A stretch of 58,127 bases of DNA from Luminiphilus sp. Lineage in GTDB: Bacteria > Pseudomonadota > Gammaproteobacteria > Pseudomonadales > Halieaceae. The stretch is from assembly GCA_012270045.1 (NCBI GenBank), contig JAAXJC010000219.1, forward strand, positions 1 through 58,127, in the 5' to 3' direction. The position numbers and the translations under genes are program-made. Below are positions 26,531 through 36,607 of the stretch, one piece after another. The stretch's first letter is position 1. Each line of letters begins with the position of its first letter. The notes under the pieces are model-generated. The model was not told the DNA's origin. It searched no databases and saw nothing but the letters and a program-made list of their open reading frames with translations.

Positions 26531-29140
26531 ATGACCAGGCAGTACTTCCACTGGGTGACGACCCGGAGCACCGCGATACTGGCTTGCTACACATTGCTGG
26601 CGATACTGGCGGGGTTGCAGTTGGGCAATATCCGGCTGGACGCATCATCCGATTCCCTGCTGCTGCAGGGCGACCCGGACCTGGCTTACTTCCGCGAGAC
26701 CATCGGCCATTACACGTCCGATGAGGCTTCCGGAGAATTTCTCATCCTGACCTGGCGGCCTCCCACAGAGTTGTTGGACCCCCGCTCCCTGGATCCGCTG
26801 GCCCGAATGGTGGAGCAACTGGAAGGGATAGAGGGCGTGTCCTCAGTCACCAGTATCCTCGATGTGCCGCTTCTGGAAAGTCCGCCCCTGAGTCTTGCCG
26901 ACCTGGCCGAGGCTGAGAGTCTGCCAACCCTGAGGGATGAGGGGGTGGACCCCGGGCTGGCGTTTCAGGAGTTCACCACCAGCCCCATATATCAAGATTT
27001 GCTAGTGGGCAGTGGCGGTGACGTGACCGCTGTGCAGGTCAGCCTGACCAGCGACCCTATGGGCCCTCATCTGCTGGATCGACGGGAGCTGCTGCGTGGG
27101 CAGTCACGAACCGGACAGCTGGCGGAAGCTGAGGTCGAGGAACTCGCAGAAGTAACGGCGCTGTACGATGAGTTTCTCGCTGCGGAGAACGAACGGCGCA
27201 GCAGCATGGTAGCTGCGGTGCGGGCTGTCGCCCAGCAGTTCAGGCCCCACGCGGAAATCTTTGTCGGCGGTGTGCCGATGATTGCCGCCGATATGCTCGA
27301 CTTTGTCCGGGCTGATCTGGTCACCTTCGGCGCCGCCATTGTTGGCATTATGGTGCTGGTTTTGGCAGTCATTTTCCGGGACTGGCGGTGGGTGATCAGC
27401 CCGATCCTCAATTGCGTGATAACAGCGGTGCTGATGCTGGGCATTCTCGCCGTTTTTGACTGGCGCATGACGGTCATATCGTCGAATTTTGTCGCCGTGC
27501 TGCTGATTGTGACCCTGTCCCTGTCGGTCCACCTGATCGTGCGCTATCGAGAGCTGGAGCGGGTTGAGCCAGCCCTCACCGTAGCCCAGCGGGCCGCCCT
27601 CTCCGCCAGGCTGATGCTGGTGCCCTGCGGTTACACCGCACTGACCACGGTGGTCGCATTTGCGTCACTGATGGTCGCCGGTATCCAGCCTGTGATCGAT
27701 TTTGGGCTGATGATGACCGCCGGCATCTGTGTCGCCTTTGTCACAACTTTCCTGTTTTTGCCGGCGATGATGGCCGCCTTGCCGGCGCCGGCATCCGCTG
27801 CTGGGGGCACCCCTGAAGCTGGCATGACCGTTCGTTTTGCCGGCTGGGTGCAACGCTACGGCACCGGCGTGCTGTTGGTCACTGCTGTCCTGCTGATCGC
27901 CGCTGTCTTGGGTGTTTCGCGTCTCAAGGTGGAGAACCGATTCATTGACTACTTCAAGGAAAGCACCGAGATATACCAGGGCATGGAGTTACTTGATGCC
28001 CGTCTCGGCGGCACCATCCCGCTGGACGTAATACTCTATCCGCCCGACCGGGAAGCAGGGCCCGACGACAGTGGCGCGCCCTTGGTCGACCAGGGTTCAC
28101 AGACCCTCGGCACTGCGGATACCCGTCCAGCGGCAGGGGAGTTCTTCGACGAGGACCCGATGGCGGACGACCCTTTCGGGGACGACCTGTTGTCAGATGA
28201 TCCCTTTGCTGGCGGCGATATGTTTGCCACTGACGACAGCGCAGCACCTTCATTCTGGTTTACGCCTCGGGGCAGAAGGCTGTTGGATAAGGCCCATGCC
28301 CGTATTGAAGCGCGCCCGGAAGTAGGCAAGGTGTTGTCCCTGTCAACGGCTTTCGAGGTCATGGATGGCTTATACGGCCAGCCACTGGGGGCCGTGGAGC
28401 TGGCGCTGGTGGAACAGAGCATGCCCGAGGATGTCGATCGCACTCTGGTCAGGCCCTATTTCTACCCCGAGGGGGATGAGGCTCGAATTTCGGTGCGGGC
28501 CAAGGAGACCAGTCGTGAACTGGAGCGGGATCGTTTCCTGCGCGAGCTCCACGCGGAGCTGGTGGCGGAACTGGATGTCGCTCCCGAGCGGATACAGTTC
28601 ACGTCCCTGTTGGTGCTTTACAACAACGTCCTGCAGAGCCTGTTCAGATCACAGATATTGACCCTGGGGGCGGTTTTCCTGGCCATCGGCTTAATGTTCT
28701 GGATTGTTTTCCGATCCCTGTCCCTTGCGCTGCTGGCCCTGGCGCCCAATGTGCTGGCCGCGGGCCTGGTGTTGGGGGTCATGGGGTTACTGGGTATACC
28801 CCTGGATATCATGACCATCACGATCGCCGCCATTGTGGTGGGCATTGGTGTGGATGATTGCATTCACTACTTGCACCGGTTCCGGGTGGAGTTCGCGGTG
28901 GATGGCGACTACCGGCGGGCCATGCACAGGAGTCACGCCAGCATAGGTCGGGCCATGTATTACACAACGCTGACGGTGATGGTGGGCTTTTCGCTGCTCA
29001 CCCTGTCCAACTTCACTCCCAGTTTGTATTTTGGTCTGCTGACCGATCTGGCGATGCTGGCTGCGGTGGCCGGGGCGTTGCTATTGCTGCCGAAACTGAT
29101 CCTGGTGTTCAAACCCCTGGGTCCCGGCAGCGATGACTGA
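26531..29140 (+). CDS. RND/MMPL-family exporter with acidic insertion
   Basis: An 869-residue inner-membrane exporter of the RND superfamily, MMPL-like branch. Layout: N-terminal helix, periplasmic loop (about 30-255), five helices including a sterol-sensing-like bundle (GAAIVGIMVLVLAVIFRDWRW), second anchor helix near 440, second periplasmic loop (455-700) and final helices. GIGVDDCIHYLHRF carries the conserved TM Asp residues of proton relay. Residues about 536-572 are an acidic insertion with three DDPF repeats. The substrate is unknown; lipids or hydrophobic compounds are usual. It overlaps the next gene by 8 bases. Confidence 0.88.
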   Translation: MTRQYFHWVTTRSTAILACYTLLAILAGLQLGNIRLDASSDSLLLQGDPDLAYFRETIGHYTSDEASGEFLILTWRPPTELLDPRSLDPLARMVEQLEGIEGVSSVTSILDVPLLESPPLSLADLAEAESLPTLRDEGVDPGLAFQEFTTSPIYQDLLVGSGGDVTAVQVSLTSDPMGPHLLDRRELLRGQSRTGQLAEAEVEELAEVTALYDEFLAAENERRSSMVAAVRAVAQQFRPHAEIFVGGVPMIAADMLDFVRADLVTFGAAIVGIMVLVLAVIFRDWRWVISPILNCVITAVLMLGILAVFDWRMTVISSNFVAVLLIVTLSLSVHLIVRYRELERVEPALTVAQRAALSARLMLVPCGYTALTTVVAFASLMVAGIQPVIDFGLMMTAGICVAFVTTFLFLPAMMAALPAPASAAGGTPEAGMTVRFAGWVQRYGTGVLLVTAVLLIAAVLGVSRLKVENRFIDYFKESTEIYQGMELLDARLGGTIPLDVILYPPDREAGPDDSGAPLVDQGSQTLGTADTRPAAGEFFDEDPMADDPFGDDLLSDDPFAGGDMFATDDSAAPSFWFTPRGRRLLDKAHARIEARPEVGKVLSLSTAFEVMDGLYGQPLGAVELALVEQSMPEDVDRTLVRPYFYPEGDEARISVRAKETSRELERDRFLRELHAELVAELDVAPERIQFTSLLVLYNNVLQSLFRSQILTLGAVFLAIGLMFWIVFRSLSLALLALAPNVLAAGLVLGVMGLLGIPLDIMTITIAAIVVGIGVDDCIHYLHRFRVEFAVDGDYRRAMHRSHASIGRAMYYTTLTVMVGFSLLTLSNFTPSLYFGLLTDLAMLAAVAGALLLLPKLILVFKPLGPGSDD

Positions 29141-29408
29141 GACTTTCCAATGCCGCAGTGGCTGCGGCGCCTGCTGTGTGATTCCCGGGATTGCCGAGCC
29201 CGTTTTTGGCATGCCCGGCGGTAAACCTGCCGGTACGCCATGCATACACCTCAATGATTCGTTAGGCTGTAAGCTGTTCAATGACCCCCGAAGGCCAGCC
29301 TGTTGCTCAGCATTCAGACCCGACCCCGACGTGTGTGGCACCAGCCGAGAGCAGGCGCTCAGTCTGCTGAAGATACTGGACACCGCCAGTCAGCCAGAGA
29401 TTGATTGA
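29133..29408 (+). CDS. YkgJ-type cysteine-cluster protein
   Basis: A 91-residue cytoplasmic protein with eight or more Cys in the YkgJ/CxxCxxCC pattern: CRSGCGACC at residues 7-15, PCIHL, GCKLF, RPACCSAFRPDPDVC. This family probably binds zinc or an Fe-S cluster; the role is unknown. ATG at 29133 overlaps the exporter stop by 8 bases and its TGA overlaps the next ATG, so the three genes form a tightly coupled operon. Confidence 0.85.
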   Translation: MTETFQCRSGCGACCVIPGIAEPVFGMPGGKPAGTPCIHLNDSLGCKLFNDPRRPACCSAFRPDPDVCGTSREQALSLLKILDTASQPEID

Positions 29409-30004
29409 TGACAGAAATCCCACTTTTTCCATTGTCCTCAGTTCTGGTGCCCCACGGCGCCATGCCGCTACAGATTTTTGAACAGCGCTATCTCGATATG
29501 GTGGCGTCTTGCATGCGCACGGGCACGGGTTTCGGCATGGTCTGGTTGCGCAAGGGTTCCGAGGTCAGCGGGGGTTCCATCGATACGCCCGATATCGGGG
29601 ATTATGGAACCTACGCCCGCATCACCGACTTCGACCAGCTTCCCAATGGTTTGCTCGGTATTACCATTCGCGGCGAGCAGCGTTTTCACGTTGAAGAGGT
29701 CTGGAGGGAGGATTCGGGTTTGGTTCGTGCCCGGGTCAACATGGAGCCTGCGCTACCACCGGTGACTATGAAAACCGCATGGCGTTCACTTGCGGTTGTG
29801 CTCAAGGGACTGGAGTCCCATCCGCATATTCAACGGATGAACCTGACCATTGATTACGACAATGCCTGGGAGGTCGCCCTTACCCTGGTGCAGCTTCTGC
29901 CCTTTGAGGAGTCCATAAAGTATGAATTGCTGGGCATGACCGATGTCGGGGCGTTGGTGGCAGAGTTGGATCTGTTGCTGAACCAGATCTCGGGTGAGGA
30001 CTGA
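29408..30004 (+). CDS. LON substrate-binding-domain protein
   Basis: A 198-residue stand-alone N-terminal domain of Lon protease (PUA-like fold) without ATPase or peptidase. IPLFPLSSVLVPHGAMPLQIFEQRYLDMV and GTYARITDFDQLPNGLLGITIRGEQRF are typical. It may be an adaptor or protein-binding module; the function is unproven. The ATG at 29408 shares bases with the preceding TGA; an adjacent TTG at 29405 is the only alternative. Confidence 0.9.
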   Translation: MTEIPLFPLSSVLVPHGAMPLQIFEQRYLDMVASCMRTGTGFGMVWLRKGSEVSGGSIDTPDIGDYGTYARITDFDQLPNGLLGITIRGEQRFHVEEVWREDSGLVRARVNMEPALPPVTMKTAWRSLAVVLKGLESHPHIQRMNLTIDYDNAWEVALTLVQLLPFEESIKYELLGMTDVGALVAELDLLLNQISGED

Positions 30005-30064
30005 CGATGGCCACTGGGCCTGCTATGTTGGGCTATGGGAATACAGGAATAGGGAGTGATGGAC

Positions 30065-31819
30065 ATGCATGATCTGGTGATCAGGGGCGGGACCGTTGTT
30101 GATGGCACAGGCTGCGAGCCCTTCGTCGCCGATGTGGCCGTCGATGGCAACCGGATAACCGCTGTCGGCAGTGACCTGGGGCCCGGCAGAACCGAGCTTG
30201 ATGCCAAGGGTAGCTACGTCACGCCCGGCTTTGTCGACATACACACCCACTACGATGGTCAGGCGACCTGGGACCAGGAGATGGCACCGTCTTCCTGGCA
30301 CGGTATCACCACGGTGGTGATGGGCAATTGCGGTGTCGGATTTGCCCCTGCAGCGGTCGATCGTCACGACTGGCTCATCGGGCTGATGGAGGGCGTAGAG
30401 GACATTCCGGGATCCGCCCTGTCTGAGGGTATGACCTGGAACTGGGAGTCTTTTCCCGAGTATATGGACGCCTTGGAGGCCATGCCCCGGAGTATTGATG
30501 TTGCGACGCAGGTGCCACACGGTGCGGTGCGGGCCTATGTTATGGGTGATCGGGGTGCCGCCAACGAGCCGCCCACCGAGACCGATATTGCGCGTATGTC
30601 GGCCATTGTGGAGGAGGGGCTGCGCGCAGGTGCCCTGGGATTTTCAACTTCTAGGACGGTGCTGCACAAATCGGTGGACGGTGAACTGGTGCCCGGCACC
30701 ACTGCGACCCCGGAGGAATTAATCGGCATTGGACGGGCCATGGGCCGTGCCGGACACGGTGTCTTTGAGCTCGCCAGCGACCTGCTGCCCGAGTGGAATG
30801 AATTTGCGTGGATGGGGGATCTCAGTCGGGAGACGGGGTTGCCCATCAGTTTTACTGCCTTGCAGTCGCCCATTAAGGCCATGGCCTTTGAAGAACAGCT
30901 GGCTGCCATGCGCTCGGAAAATGCCAGGGGTGCGAATTTGGTGGCCCAGGTGTCGCTCAGGGGCACCGGATTGGTGTTGGGCTGGCAGGCCACCTTTCAT
31001 CCCTTTGCTTACAAACCCAGTTGGCTGGCGATAAAAGACCTGCCCTGGTCAGAGCAGTTGCAACACCTGCAGGATGCATCGTTCAGGGACCGGTTACTTG
31101 CCGAACCGCACCAGCTCCCTGACACCGATCTCAGAATGCTGCTGGAGTTGATGATTGCGGCTTTTAACATGCAATACCCTATGGTAGAGGGCTTCAACTA
31201 CGAGCCCGGCCCGGACGACTCCATCGCTGCCAGGGCGGCCTTGGCCAACGTGTCCCCGGAGGCCTACGCCTACGATGCCATGCTGGCGGGTGACGGCCGG
31301 GGCTTCATCTATTTTCCGCTGTTGAATTACACAGACGGCAACCTGGACTTCTTGGAGCCCGTGCTGGCGTCCGGGGACTGCATCAACTCACTCTCGGATG
31401 GCGGCGCCCATTGCGGCACCATCTGTGACGCGGCGGCGACGACCTTCCTCCTGCAGCACTGGGTCCGTGACCGGGCACGGGGCCGCATCTCCATCGAACA
31501 TGCGGTACGTCGCCAGTGCGCGGATACGGCGCGGCTTTACGGCCTGCACGACCGGGGGGTACTGGCAGAGGGCTATCTTGCCGATCTCAATATCATTGAT
31601 CTGGACGCCCTGAATCTCAATCACCCCTGGGTAGCTCATGACCTCCCAGCGGGAGGCAAGCGATTGCTGCAGGATGCGTCTGGTTATCGCGCCACCATCA
31701 AATCCGGAGCCGTAACCTTCTCGGATGGGGTTTTCCAACACTGTTACCCGGGAGGGCTTATTCGGGGTCCCCAGCCAGCTCCGGCCACTGCCAACCCCCT
31801 AGCTGCTGCCAGCGATTGA
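30065..31819 (+). CDS. N-acyl-D-amino-acid deacylase/D-aminoacylase-type amidohydrolase
   Basis: A 584-residue metal-dependent amidohydrolase (amidohydrolase_3 branch). The beta-sandwich start [16 protein letters not shown] and metal motif [16 protein letters not shown] are clear. [10 protein letters not shown] and SDGGAHCG carry later active-site residues. Related proteins hydrolyse N-acyl-D-amino acids, though many relatives have other or unknown substrates. ATG at 30065 is preferred (GGGAG eight bases before) over GTG 30056 and ATG 30059. The last 62 bases overlap the convergent rnt gene. Confidence 0.87.
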   Translation: MHDLVIRGGTVVDGTGCEPFVADVAVDGNRITAVGSDLGPGRTELDAKGSYVTPGFVDIHTHYDGQATWDQEMAPSSWHGITTVVMGNCGVGFAPAAVDRHDWLIGLMEGVEDIPGSALSEGMTWNWESFPEYMDALEAMPRSIDVATQVPHGAVRAYVMGDRGAANEPPTETDIARMSAIVEEGLRAGALGFSTSRTVLHKSVDGELVPGTTATPEELIGIGRAMGRAGHGVFELASDLLPEWNEFAWMGDLSRETGLPISFTALQSPIKAMAFEEQLAAMRSENARGANLVAQVSLRGTGLVLGWQATFHPFAYKPSWLAIKDLPWSEQLQHLQDASFRDRLLAEPHQLPDTDLRMLLELMIAAFNMQYPMVEGFNYEPGPDDSIAARAALANVSPEAYAYDAMLAGDGRGFIYFPLLNYTDGNLDFLEPVLASGDCINSLSDGGAHCGTICDAAATTFLLQHWVRDRARGRISIEHAVRRQCADTARLYGLHDRGVLAEGYLADLNIIDLDALNLNHPWVAHDLPAGGKRLLQDASGYRATIKSGAVTFSDGVFQHCYPGGLIRGPQPAPATANPLAAASD

Positions 31820-32408
31820 CGATGCAGCAAAACAGCTCCGCGGTTTTGAGGGCATCGTAGGCGGCGGAGTGGGCCTCGCTGTTGTTGAACTCGATGCCCG
31901 CCCGCTTGCAAGCCTGGGCCAGCACGTTGTGGCCGAAGGCGAGTCCGGCCAGTGTTGCGGTGTCGAAATAGGAAAAGGGGTGGAAGGGATTGCGCTTGAT
32001 GTCGCAGCGCAGGGTCGCCGCGTTCAGGAAGCCGGCATCGAAGTGTGCGTTGTGACCCACCAGTATGGCCCGATTGCACCCCGTATCACGCACCTCCCTG
32101 CGAACTCTTGAGAACAGCTCGCCCAGGGCGATGGCTTCGGGCAGTGCGCCCCGCAGTGGGTTTTCGGGATCAATGCCTGTGAATTCGAGAGCCGATGCTT
32201 CTATGTTGGCACCTTCGAAGGGCTCGACATTAAAACTCACCGTCTCCACGGGGGTCAGGTCTCCCCGGTCATCAATCTGGATCAGGGTCGCAGCCACTTC
32301 CAGCAGGGCATCGGTTGCCGCGTTGAAGCCCCCGGTTTCGACATCGACGATCACGGGCAGGAAGCCGCGGAAGCGTTCCCGGATAACGAATGGCGTGGTC
32401 TCGGTCAA
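31758..32408 (-). CDS. rnt: Ribonuclease T
   Basis: RNase T trims 3' ends of tRNA, 5S and 23S rRNA. The DEDDh exonuclease motifs are complete: VDVETGG (D, E), [11 protein letters not shown] (D) and the final [10 protein letters not shown] (H, D). The start is probably TTG at 32408, overlapping the pyrC TGA (TTGA), giving 216 residues. A second TTG at 32423 would add five residues and overlap pyrC further. Its C-terminal coding region overlaps the amidohydrolase gene head-on by 62 bp. Confidence 0.96.
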   Translation of the reverse strand: MTETTPFVIRERFRGFLPVIVDVETGGFNAATDALLEVAATLIQIDDRGDLTPVETVSFNVEPFEGANIEASALEFTGIDPENPLRGALPEAIALGELFSRVRREVRDTGCNRAILVGHNAHFDAGFLNAATLRCDIKRNPFHPFSYFDTATLAGLAFGHNVLAQACKRAGIEFNNSEAHSAAYDALKTAELFCCIVNRWQQLGGWQWPELAGDPE

Positions 32409-33445
32409 GATGACAGTTCCCAACGCAGCATTTCCCCGGCCCTTATGGGTATGACCGTGTTGTCTCCATCCAACGGCAGGCTGGCGGGGACCGGATTGGG
32501 CTTCTGGCTCAATGTAATGCTGCCCTCATTCCTCGGTAGTCCATAGAAATCGGCTCCGAAAAAGCTGGCGAAGCCCTCCAGTTGTTCCAGTGCCCCTTCA
32601 GCTTCAAACGTCTCTGTGTACAGTTCCATGGCAGCATTTCCCGTATAGCAGCCCGCGCAGCCGCAGCTGGTCTCCTTGTTTGGGCGAGCGTGGGGCGCCG
32701 AATCGGTCCCGAGGAAGAATCGGGGATTGCCCGATGTGGCGGCTTTGCGCAGGGCCATCTGATGGCGGTCGCGTTTCAGTATGGGTAGGCAATAAAAATG
32801 CGGCCGGATGCCCCCGGCCAGCATGTCGTTGCGATTGAATAGCAGGTGATGGGCGGTGATGGTGGCCGCAACGCCTTCCCGGGCAGCGATGACGAAGGCG
32901 ACGGCATCCGCGGTGGTGATGTGCTCGAACACCACTTTCAGGCCTTCAAATCGCCTTACCAGGGGCTCCAGGTGCTGGTCGATGAAGGCCTTTTCCCGAT
33001 CAAAGATGTCGATGCCCGGGTCTGTCACTTCGCCGTGGACCAACAGGGGCACCCCGTGTTGCTCCATGGCTTCGAAGATGGGGTAGAGCCCCGATAAATC
33101 ATTAACGCCCGCGTCAGAGTTGGTGGTGGCGCCCGCGGGATAGAGCTTGATGCCGTGTAAAAAGTCGGCATCTGCGGCCTGCACGATGTCGTCGCGGCTG
33201 GTGGCATCGGTGAGGTACAGGGTCATTAGGGGTTCGAAACCCGCATGCTCCGGTGCCAGCGCGGCGAGAATACGTTCCCGGTAGGCCTTGGCCGCGTCGA
33301 CATCAGTCACTGGCGGCAATAAATTGGGCATCACAATGGCGCGGCGGGCCCAGCGGGCAATGTCGTTCACCGTGCGCTCTAGTGCGGGCCCGTCACGGAG
33401 ATGAACATGCCAGTCATCCGGCTGGGTGATAGAGATTTGTTTCAT
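32405..33445 (-). CDS. pyrC: Dihydroorotase (class II)
   Basis: PyrC closes carbamoyl-aspartate to dihydroorotate in pyrimidine synthesis. The 346-residue product has [10 protein letters not shown] (zinc His pair), [17 protein letters not shown] with the carboxylated Lys, [14 protein letters not shown] and GTDSAPH (catalytic Asp). The ATG at 33445 is chosen because CTGGAG precedes it and family members start [13 protein letters not shown]. The in-frame extension to 33568 is not conserved and overlaps argG. Confidence 0.97.
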   Translation of the reverse strand: MKQISITQPDDWHVHLRDGPALERTVNDIARWARRAIVMPNLLPPVTDVDAAKAYRERILAALAPEHAGFEPLMTLYLTDATSRDDIVQAADADFLHGIKLYPAGATTNSDAGVNDLSGLYPIFEAMEQHGVPLLVHGEVTDPGIDIFDREKAFIDQHLEPLVRRFEGLKVVFEHITTADAVAFVIAAREGVAATITAHHLLFNRNDMLAGGIRPHFYCLPILKRDRHQMALRKAATSGNPRFFLGTDSAPHARPNKETSCGCAGCYTGNAAMELYTETFEAEGALEQLEGFASFFGADFYGLPRNEGSITLSQKPNPVPASLPLDGDNTVIPIRAGEMLRWELSS

Positions 33446-33554
33446 AGAAGGCTCCAGACCAAGTGCCAAGTCTAGCAGGGGTGAACTGGGCAAGTTCACC
33501 TTGTGGGCGTAAACTTGCGGCCCGAAACTTGATGCACTGCCCGAGGTTGCCCCT

Positions 33555-34769
33555 ATGTCCGAGGTCAAAAAGGTCGTACTTGCCTACTCCGGCGGTCTCG
33601 ACACCTCAGTAATCGTTCGCTGGTTACAGCAGACCCATGATTGTGAGGTCGTGACTTTTACGGCCGACATCGGGCAGGGGGAAGAGGTGGAGCCGGCCCG
33701 GGAAAAAGCGGAATCCCTGGGGGTCAGGGAGATTTTCATCGAAGACCTGCGGGAAGAGTTTGTCCAGGACTTTGTTTTTCCCATGTTCCGGGCCAACACC
33801 ATTTACGAGGGTGAATACCTGTTGGGCACCTCCATTGCCCGTCCGCTGATCGCCAAACGCCTGGTTGAAATTGCCAATGACACCGGCGCGGATGCCATCG
33901 CCCACGGGGCGACAGGCAAAGGCAATGACCAGATTCGTTTTGAACTCGGTGCCTATGCCCTCAAGCCTGGCATCCGAATCATCGCCCCCTGGCGGGAGTG
34001 GCAGCTTGGCTCCCGTGAATCGCTGATGGCCTACTGTGAAGAACATGCCATCCCCGTTGATTTTGCGGGATCATCAAAGAAATCGCCCTATTCGATGGAC
34101 GCCAATTTGCTCCATATTTCCTATGAGGGTGGGGTGCTGGAAGATCCCTGGGCCGATGCCGAGGAAGCCATGTGGCGCTGGACGGTCAGCCCTGAGGCGG
34201 CTCCGGAACAGGGTGAAGAACTGGTCCTGACCTTCACCCGCGGTGATATCACAGCCATCGACGGGCAGTCCATGACACCCGCTGAGGTATTGCACCAGCT
34301 CAATTTACGGGGTGGCGCCCACGGTATCGGCCGCGCGGATATTGTCGAGAATCGTTATGTCGGTATGAAGTCCCGGGGTTGTTACGAGACGCCGGGGGGC
34401 ACCATCATGTTGCGGGCACACCGGGCCATCGAATCGATCACCCTGGACCGCGAAGTGATGCATCTGAAAGATGAGTTGATGCCGCGGTATGCCAAATTGA
34501 TCTATAACGGCTTCTGGTGGTCGCCCGAGCGTCTGATGCTGCAGGCGGCCATCGATGACAGTCAGAAGTGGGTGAACGGTGACGTGCGCCTTCGGCTGTA
34601 CAAGGGTAATGTAATGGTTCTGGGGCGACGTTCCGATGACTCGCTGTTCGATGCCAGCGTGGCGACCTTCGAGGACGATGCTGGGGCGTACGATCAGCAG
34701 GATGCCGAAGGTTTCATTAAACTGAATGCCCTGCGGATGCGGATTGCGGCCGGCAAGGGCAGGCTGTAA
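33555..34769 (+). CDS. argG: Argininosuccinate synthase
   Basis: ArgG joins citrulline and aspartate with ATP in arginine synthesis. At 404 residues it matches the type I enzyme. The N-type ATP pyrophosphatase motif AYSGGLDTS is at 10-18; [13 protein letters not shown] and [14 protein letters not shown] are conserved binding loops. It is divergent from pyrC with about 110 bases between, which must hold both promoters. The Shine-Dalgarno is weak (GAGG at some distance). Confidence 0.99.
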   Translation: MSEVKKVVLAYSGGLDTSVIVRWLQQTHDCEVVTFTADIGQGEEVEPAREKAESLGVREIFIEDLREEFVQDFVFPMFRANTIYEGEYLLGTSIARPLIAKRLVEIANDTGADAIAHGATGKGNDQIRFELGAYALKPGIRIIAPWREWQLGSRESLMAYCEEHAIPVDFAGSSKKSPYSMDANLLHISYEGGVLEDPWADAEEAMWRWTVSPEAAPEQGEELVLTFTRGDITAIDGQSMTPAEVLHQLNLRGGAHGIGRADIVENRYVGMKSRGCYETPGGTIMLRAHRAIESITLDREVMHLKDELMPRYAKLIYNGFWWSPERLMLQAAIDDSQKWVNGDVRLRLYKGNVMVLGRRSDDSLFDASVATFEDDAGAYDQQDAEGFIKLNALRMRIAAGKGRL

Positions 34770-34798
34770 CCGGGACTGGAAGGGAGTGGGGTGACGCT

Positions 34799-36337
34799 AT
34801 GGCCAGTACGACGCCATTAACAGGACAGCCAGACAGCAACGAGTTTGATGTCATCATCATTGGCGCTGGCCTGTCGGGGATAGGTTCCGGGGTGCGTCTG
34901 CAAAGGGATTGCCCCGGTACCCGCTATGCCATTCTGGAGCGCCGGGAAGCCATAGGTGGCACCTGGGATCTTTTCAGGTATCCGGGGATTCGCTCCGATA
35001 GTGACATGCATACCCTGGGATACGATTTCAAACCCTGGTCGGCAGAGAAGGCCATTGCTGATGGCCCCGCTATTCGGGAGTACGTCAATGCAACGGCGGA
35101 CGAGTACGGTGTCCGCCAGCACATCCGGTTCCAGCACCGGCTTACCGCCGCCAACTGGGACAGTGGTCTGAACCAGTGGCTGCTGACGGTGGAGACCGGG
35201 GCGGGGGAGCAGCAGTACCGGTGCAATATCCTGCTCATGTGCGCTGGCTACTATAGTTACGACGCCGGTTATCAACCGGAGTTTCCTGGCAGGGAGTCAT
35301 TCGGCGGAACCTGGGTACACCCCCAGTTCTGGCCGGCGGACCTGGACTACAAAGACAAAAACGTGGTGGTGATCGGGTCCGGCGCGACGGCCATGACCCT
35401 GGTGCCCAATATGGCGCAGACGGCGGCCAAGGTGACCATGCTGCAGCGCTCCCCCACCTATGTCATTTCCCGCCCGTCCGTGGATGCCGGTGCCAACTGG
35501 CTGCGTCGCCACCTGCCTGACAAGGTCGCGTATGCGATCACCCGTTGGCGCAATACGGTCTGGCAGCAATTTTTCTATGGTCTGTCCAGGGTTGCGCCCA
35601 GCGTCTTGCGCGGCATGTTGCTGAAAAAAGTGCGGCAGGAACTGGATGGCATTCTGGATGTGGAAAAGCACTTTACGCCCCATTACAACCCCTGGGACCA
35701 ACGGCTGTGTCTTGTGCCCGATGATGACCTTTTTCAGGCGCTCAAATCGGGTCGTGCGGGCGTGGTGACGGACCACATAGACCACATCGATGAAACGGGA
35801 ATCGTGCTGCAGTCCGGCGAGCGTCTGGATGCGGACATTATCGTATCGGCGACCGGGCTGAATCTGGTGATACTGGGCGACGCCAAATTTACCATCGATG
35901 GCCAGGCGATCGATTTCTCCAGCGAGTGGACCTACAAGGGGATGATGTGTTCCAACATCCCCAACATGGTGCAGACATTTGGCTACATCAATGCGTCCTG
36001 GACCCTGCGAGCCGACCTTATTGCCCATTGGGTGACGCGGGTTGTTAACCACATGTCAGAGCGCGGTTACAGTAGCTTTACGCCACGCATTCCCGAGCAA
36101 TTGGCCCGCAGCATGCCAAAGCGGCTGTGGATCGATGACTTTTCAGCGGGCTATATGCAGCGGGTCATGCACCTTTTTCCCAAGCAGGGCGATCAGCACC
36201 CCTGGGTCAACCCACAAAACTTTCGCAAGGACCGGCGCATGTTCCGGGACGAAACCCTGGAGGACGGGGCGCTGATATTCGAGCGATCGAAGTCAGAAAG
36301 TGAGAGTGTCGAACCCGCGCTGAAAAAGGCCGGTTAA
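34799..36337 (+). CDS. Baeyer-Villiger-type flavin monooxygenase
   Basis: A 512-residue FAD/NADPH class B monooxygenase. The first Rossmann motif is IIGAGLSGIGSG near residue 20, and the second is VVIGSGATAMTLVPNMA. Between them FGGTWVHPQFWP fits the BVMO fingerprint FxGxxxHxxxWP, so ketone or aldehyde oxygenation is likely. The substrate is unknown; cyclic or long-chain ketones and hydrocarbons are usual. AGGGAG lies upstream of the ATG. It is transcribed after argG but with a 29-base gap. Confidence 0.88.
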   Translation: MASTTPLTGQPDSNEFDVIIIGAGLSGIGSGVRLQRDCPGTRYAILERREAIGGTWDLFRYPGIRSDSDMHTLGYDFKPWSAEKAIADGPAIREYVNATADEYGVRQHIRFQHRLTAANWDSGLNQWLLTVETGAGEQQYRCNILLMCAGYYSYDAGYQPEFPGRESFGGTWVHPQFWPADLDYKDKNVVVIGSGATAMTLVPNMAQTAAKVTMLQRSPTYVISRPSVDAGANWLRRHLPDKVAYAITRWRNTVWQQFFYGLSRVAPSVLRGMLLKKVRQELDGILDVEKHFTPHYNPWDQRLCLVPDDDLFQALKSGRAGVVTDHIDHIDETGIVLQSGERLDADIIVSATGLNLVILGDAKFTIDGQAIDFSSEWTYKGMMCSNIPNMVQTFGYINASWTLRADLIAHWVTRVVNHMSERGYSSFTPRIPEQLARSMPKRLWIDDFSAGYMQRVMHLFPKQGDQHPWVNPQNFRKDRRMFRDETLEDGALIFERSKSESESVEPALKKAG

Positions 36338-36344
36338 TCGTCCT

Positions 36345-36545
36345 ATGGGGCAGTGGCTGTTGCAGGAAACCGACGTCGGTTGCCCCTATTGCGGTGAATC
36401 CATTTCAGTGTTGCTGAACCCCGAGGACGTGGGTGTCGAGTACATCGAAGATTGCCAGGTTTGCTGTCGACCCATTGAGTTCAACGTTAGCGAGGGCAGC
36501 CAGGGTGCCCTCGAGGTCCTTGTCCGGGCCGAGTTCGACTGCTGA
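36345..36545 (+). CDS. CPXCG-motif cysteine-rich protein
   Basis: A 66-residue protein of the CPXCG family, a probable small zinc ribbon: VGCPYCGESISVLL at residues 11-24 and EDCQVCCRPIEF at about 35-46 supply the two Cys pairs. Function is unknown. It starts 7 bases after the monooxygenase stop and is probably in the same transcript. Confidence 0.88.
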   Translation: MGQWLLQETDVGCPYCGESISVLLNPEDVGVEYIEDCQVCCRPIEFNVSEGSQGALEVLVRAEFDC

Positions 36546-36607
36546 CATCCAGAAGTCGTCCCTGGGTGCAGGATCGCCTCATGTGGAATAGGGAGGGTGG
36601 ACAGGCC

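Noticed and set aside
33446-33568. N-terminal extension of the pyrC frame
   Set aside because: It overlaps the argG start and precedes a well-placed ATG with GGAG; not conserved in dihydroorotases.
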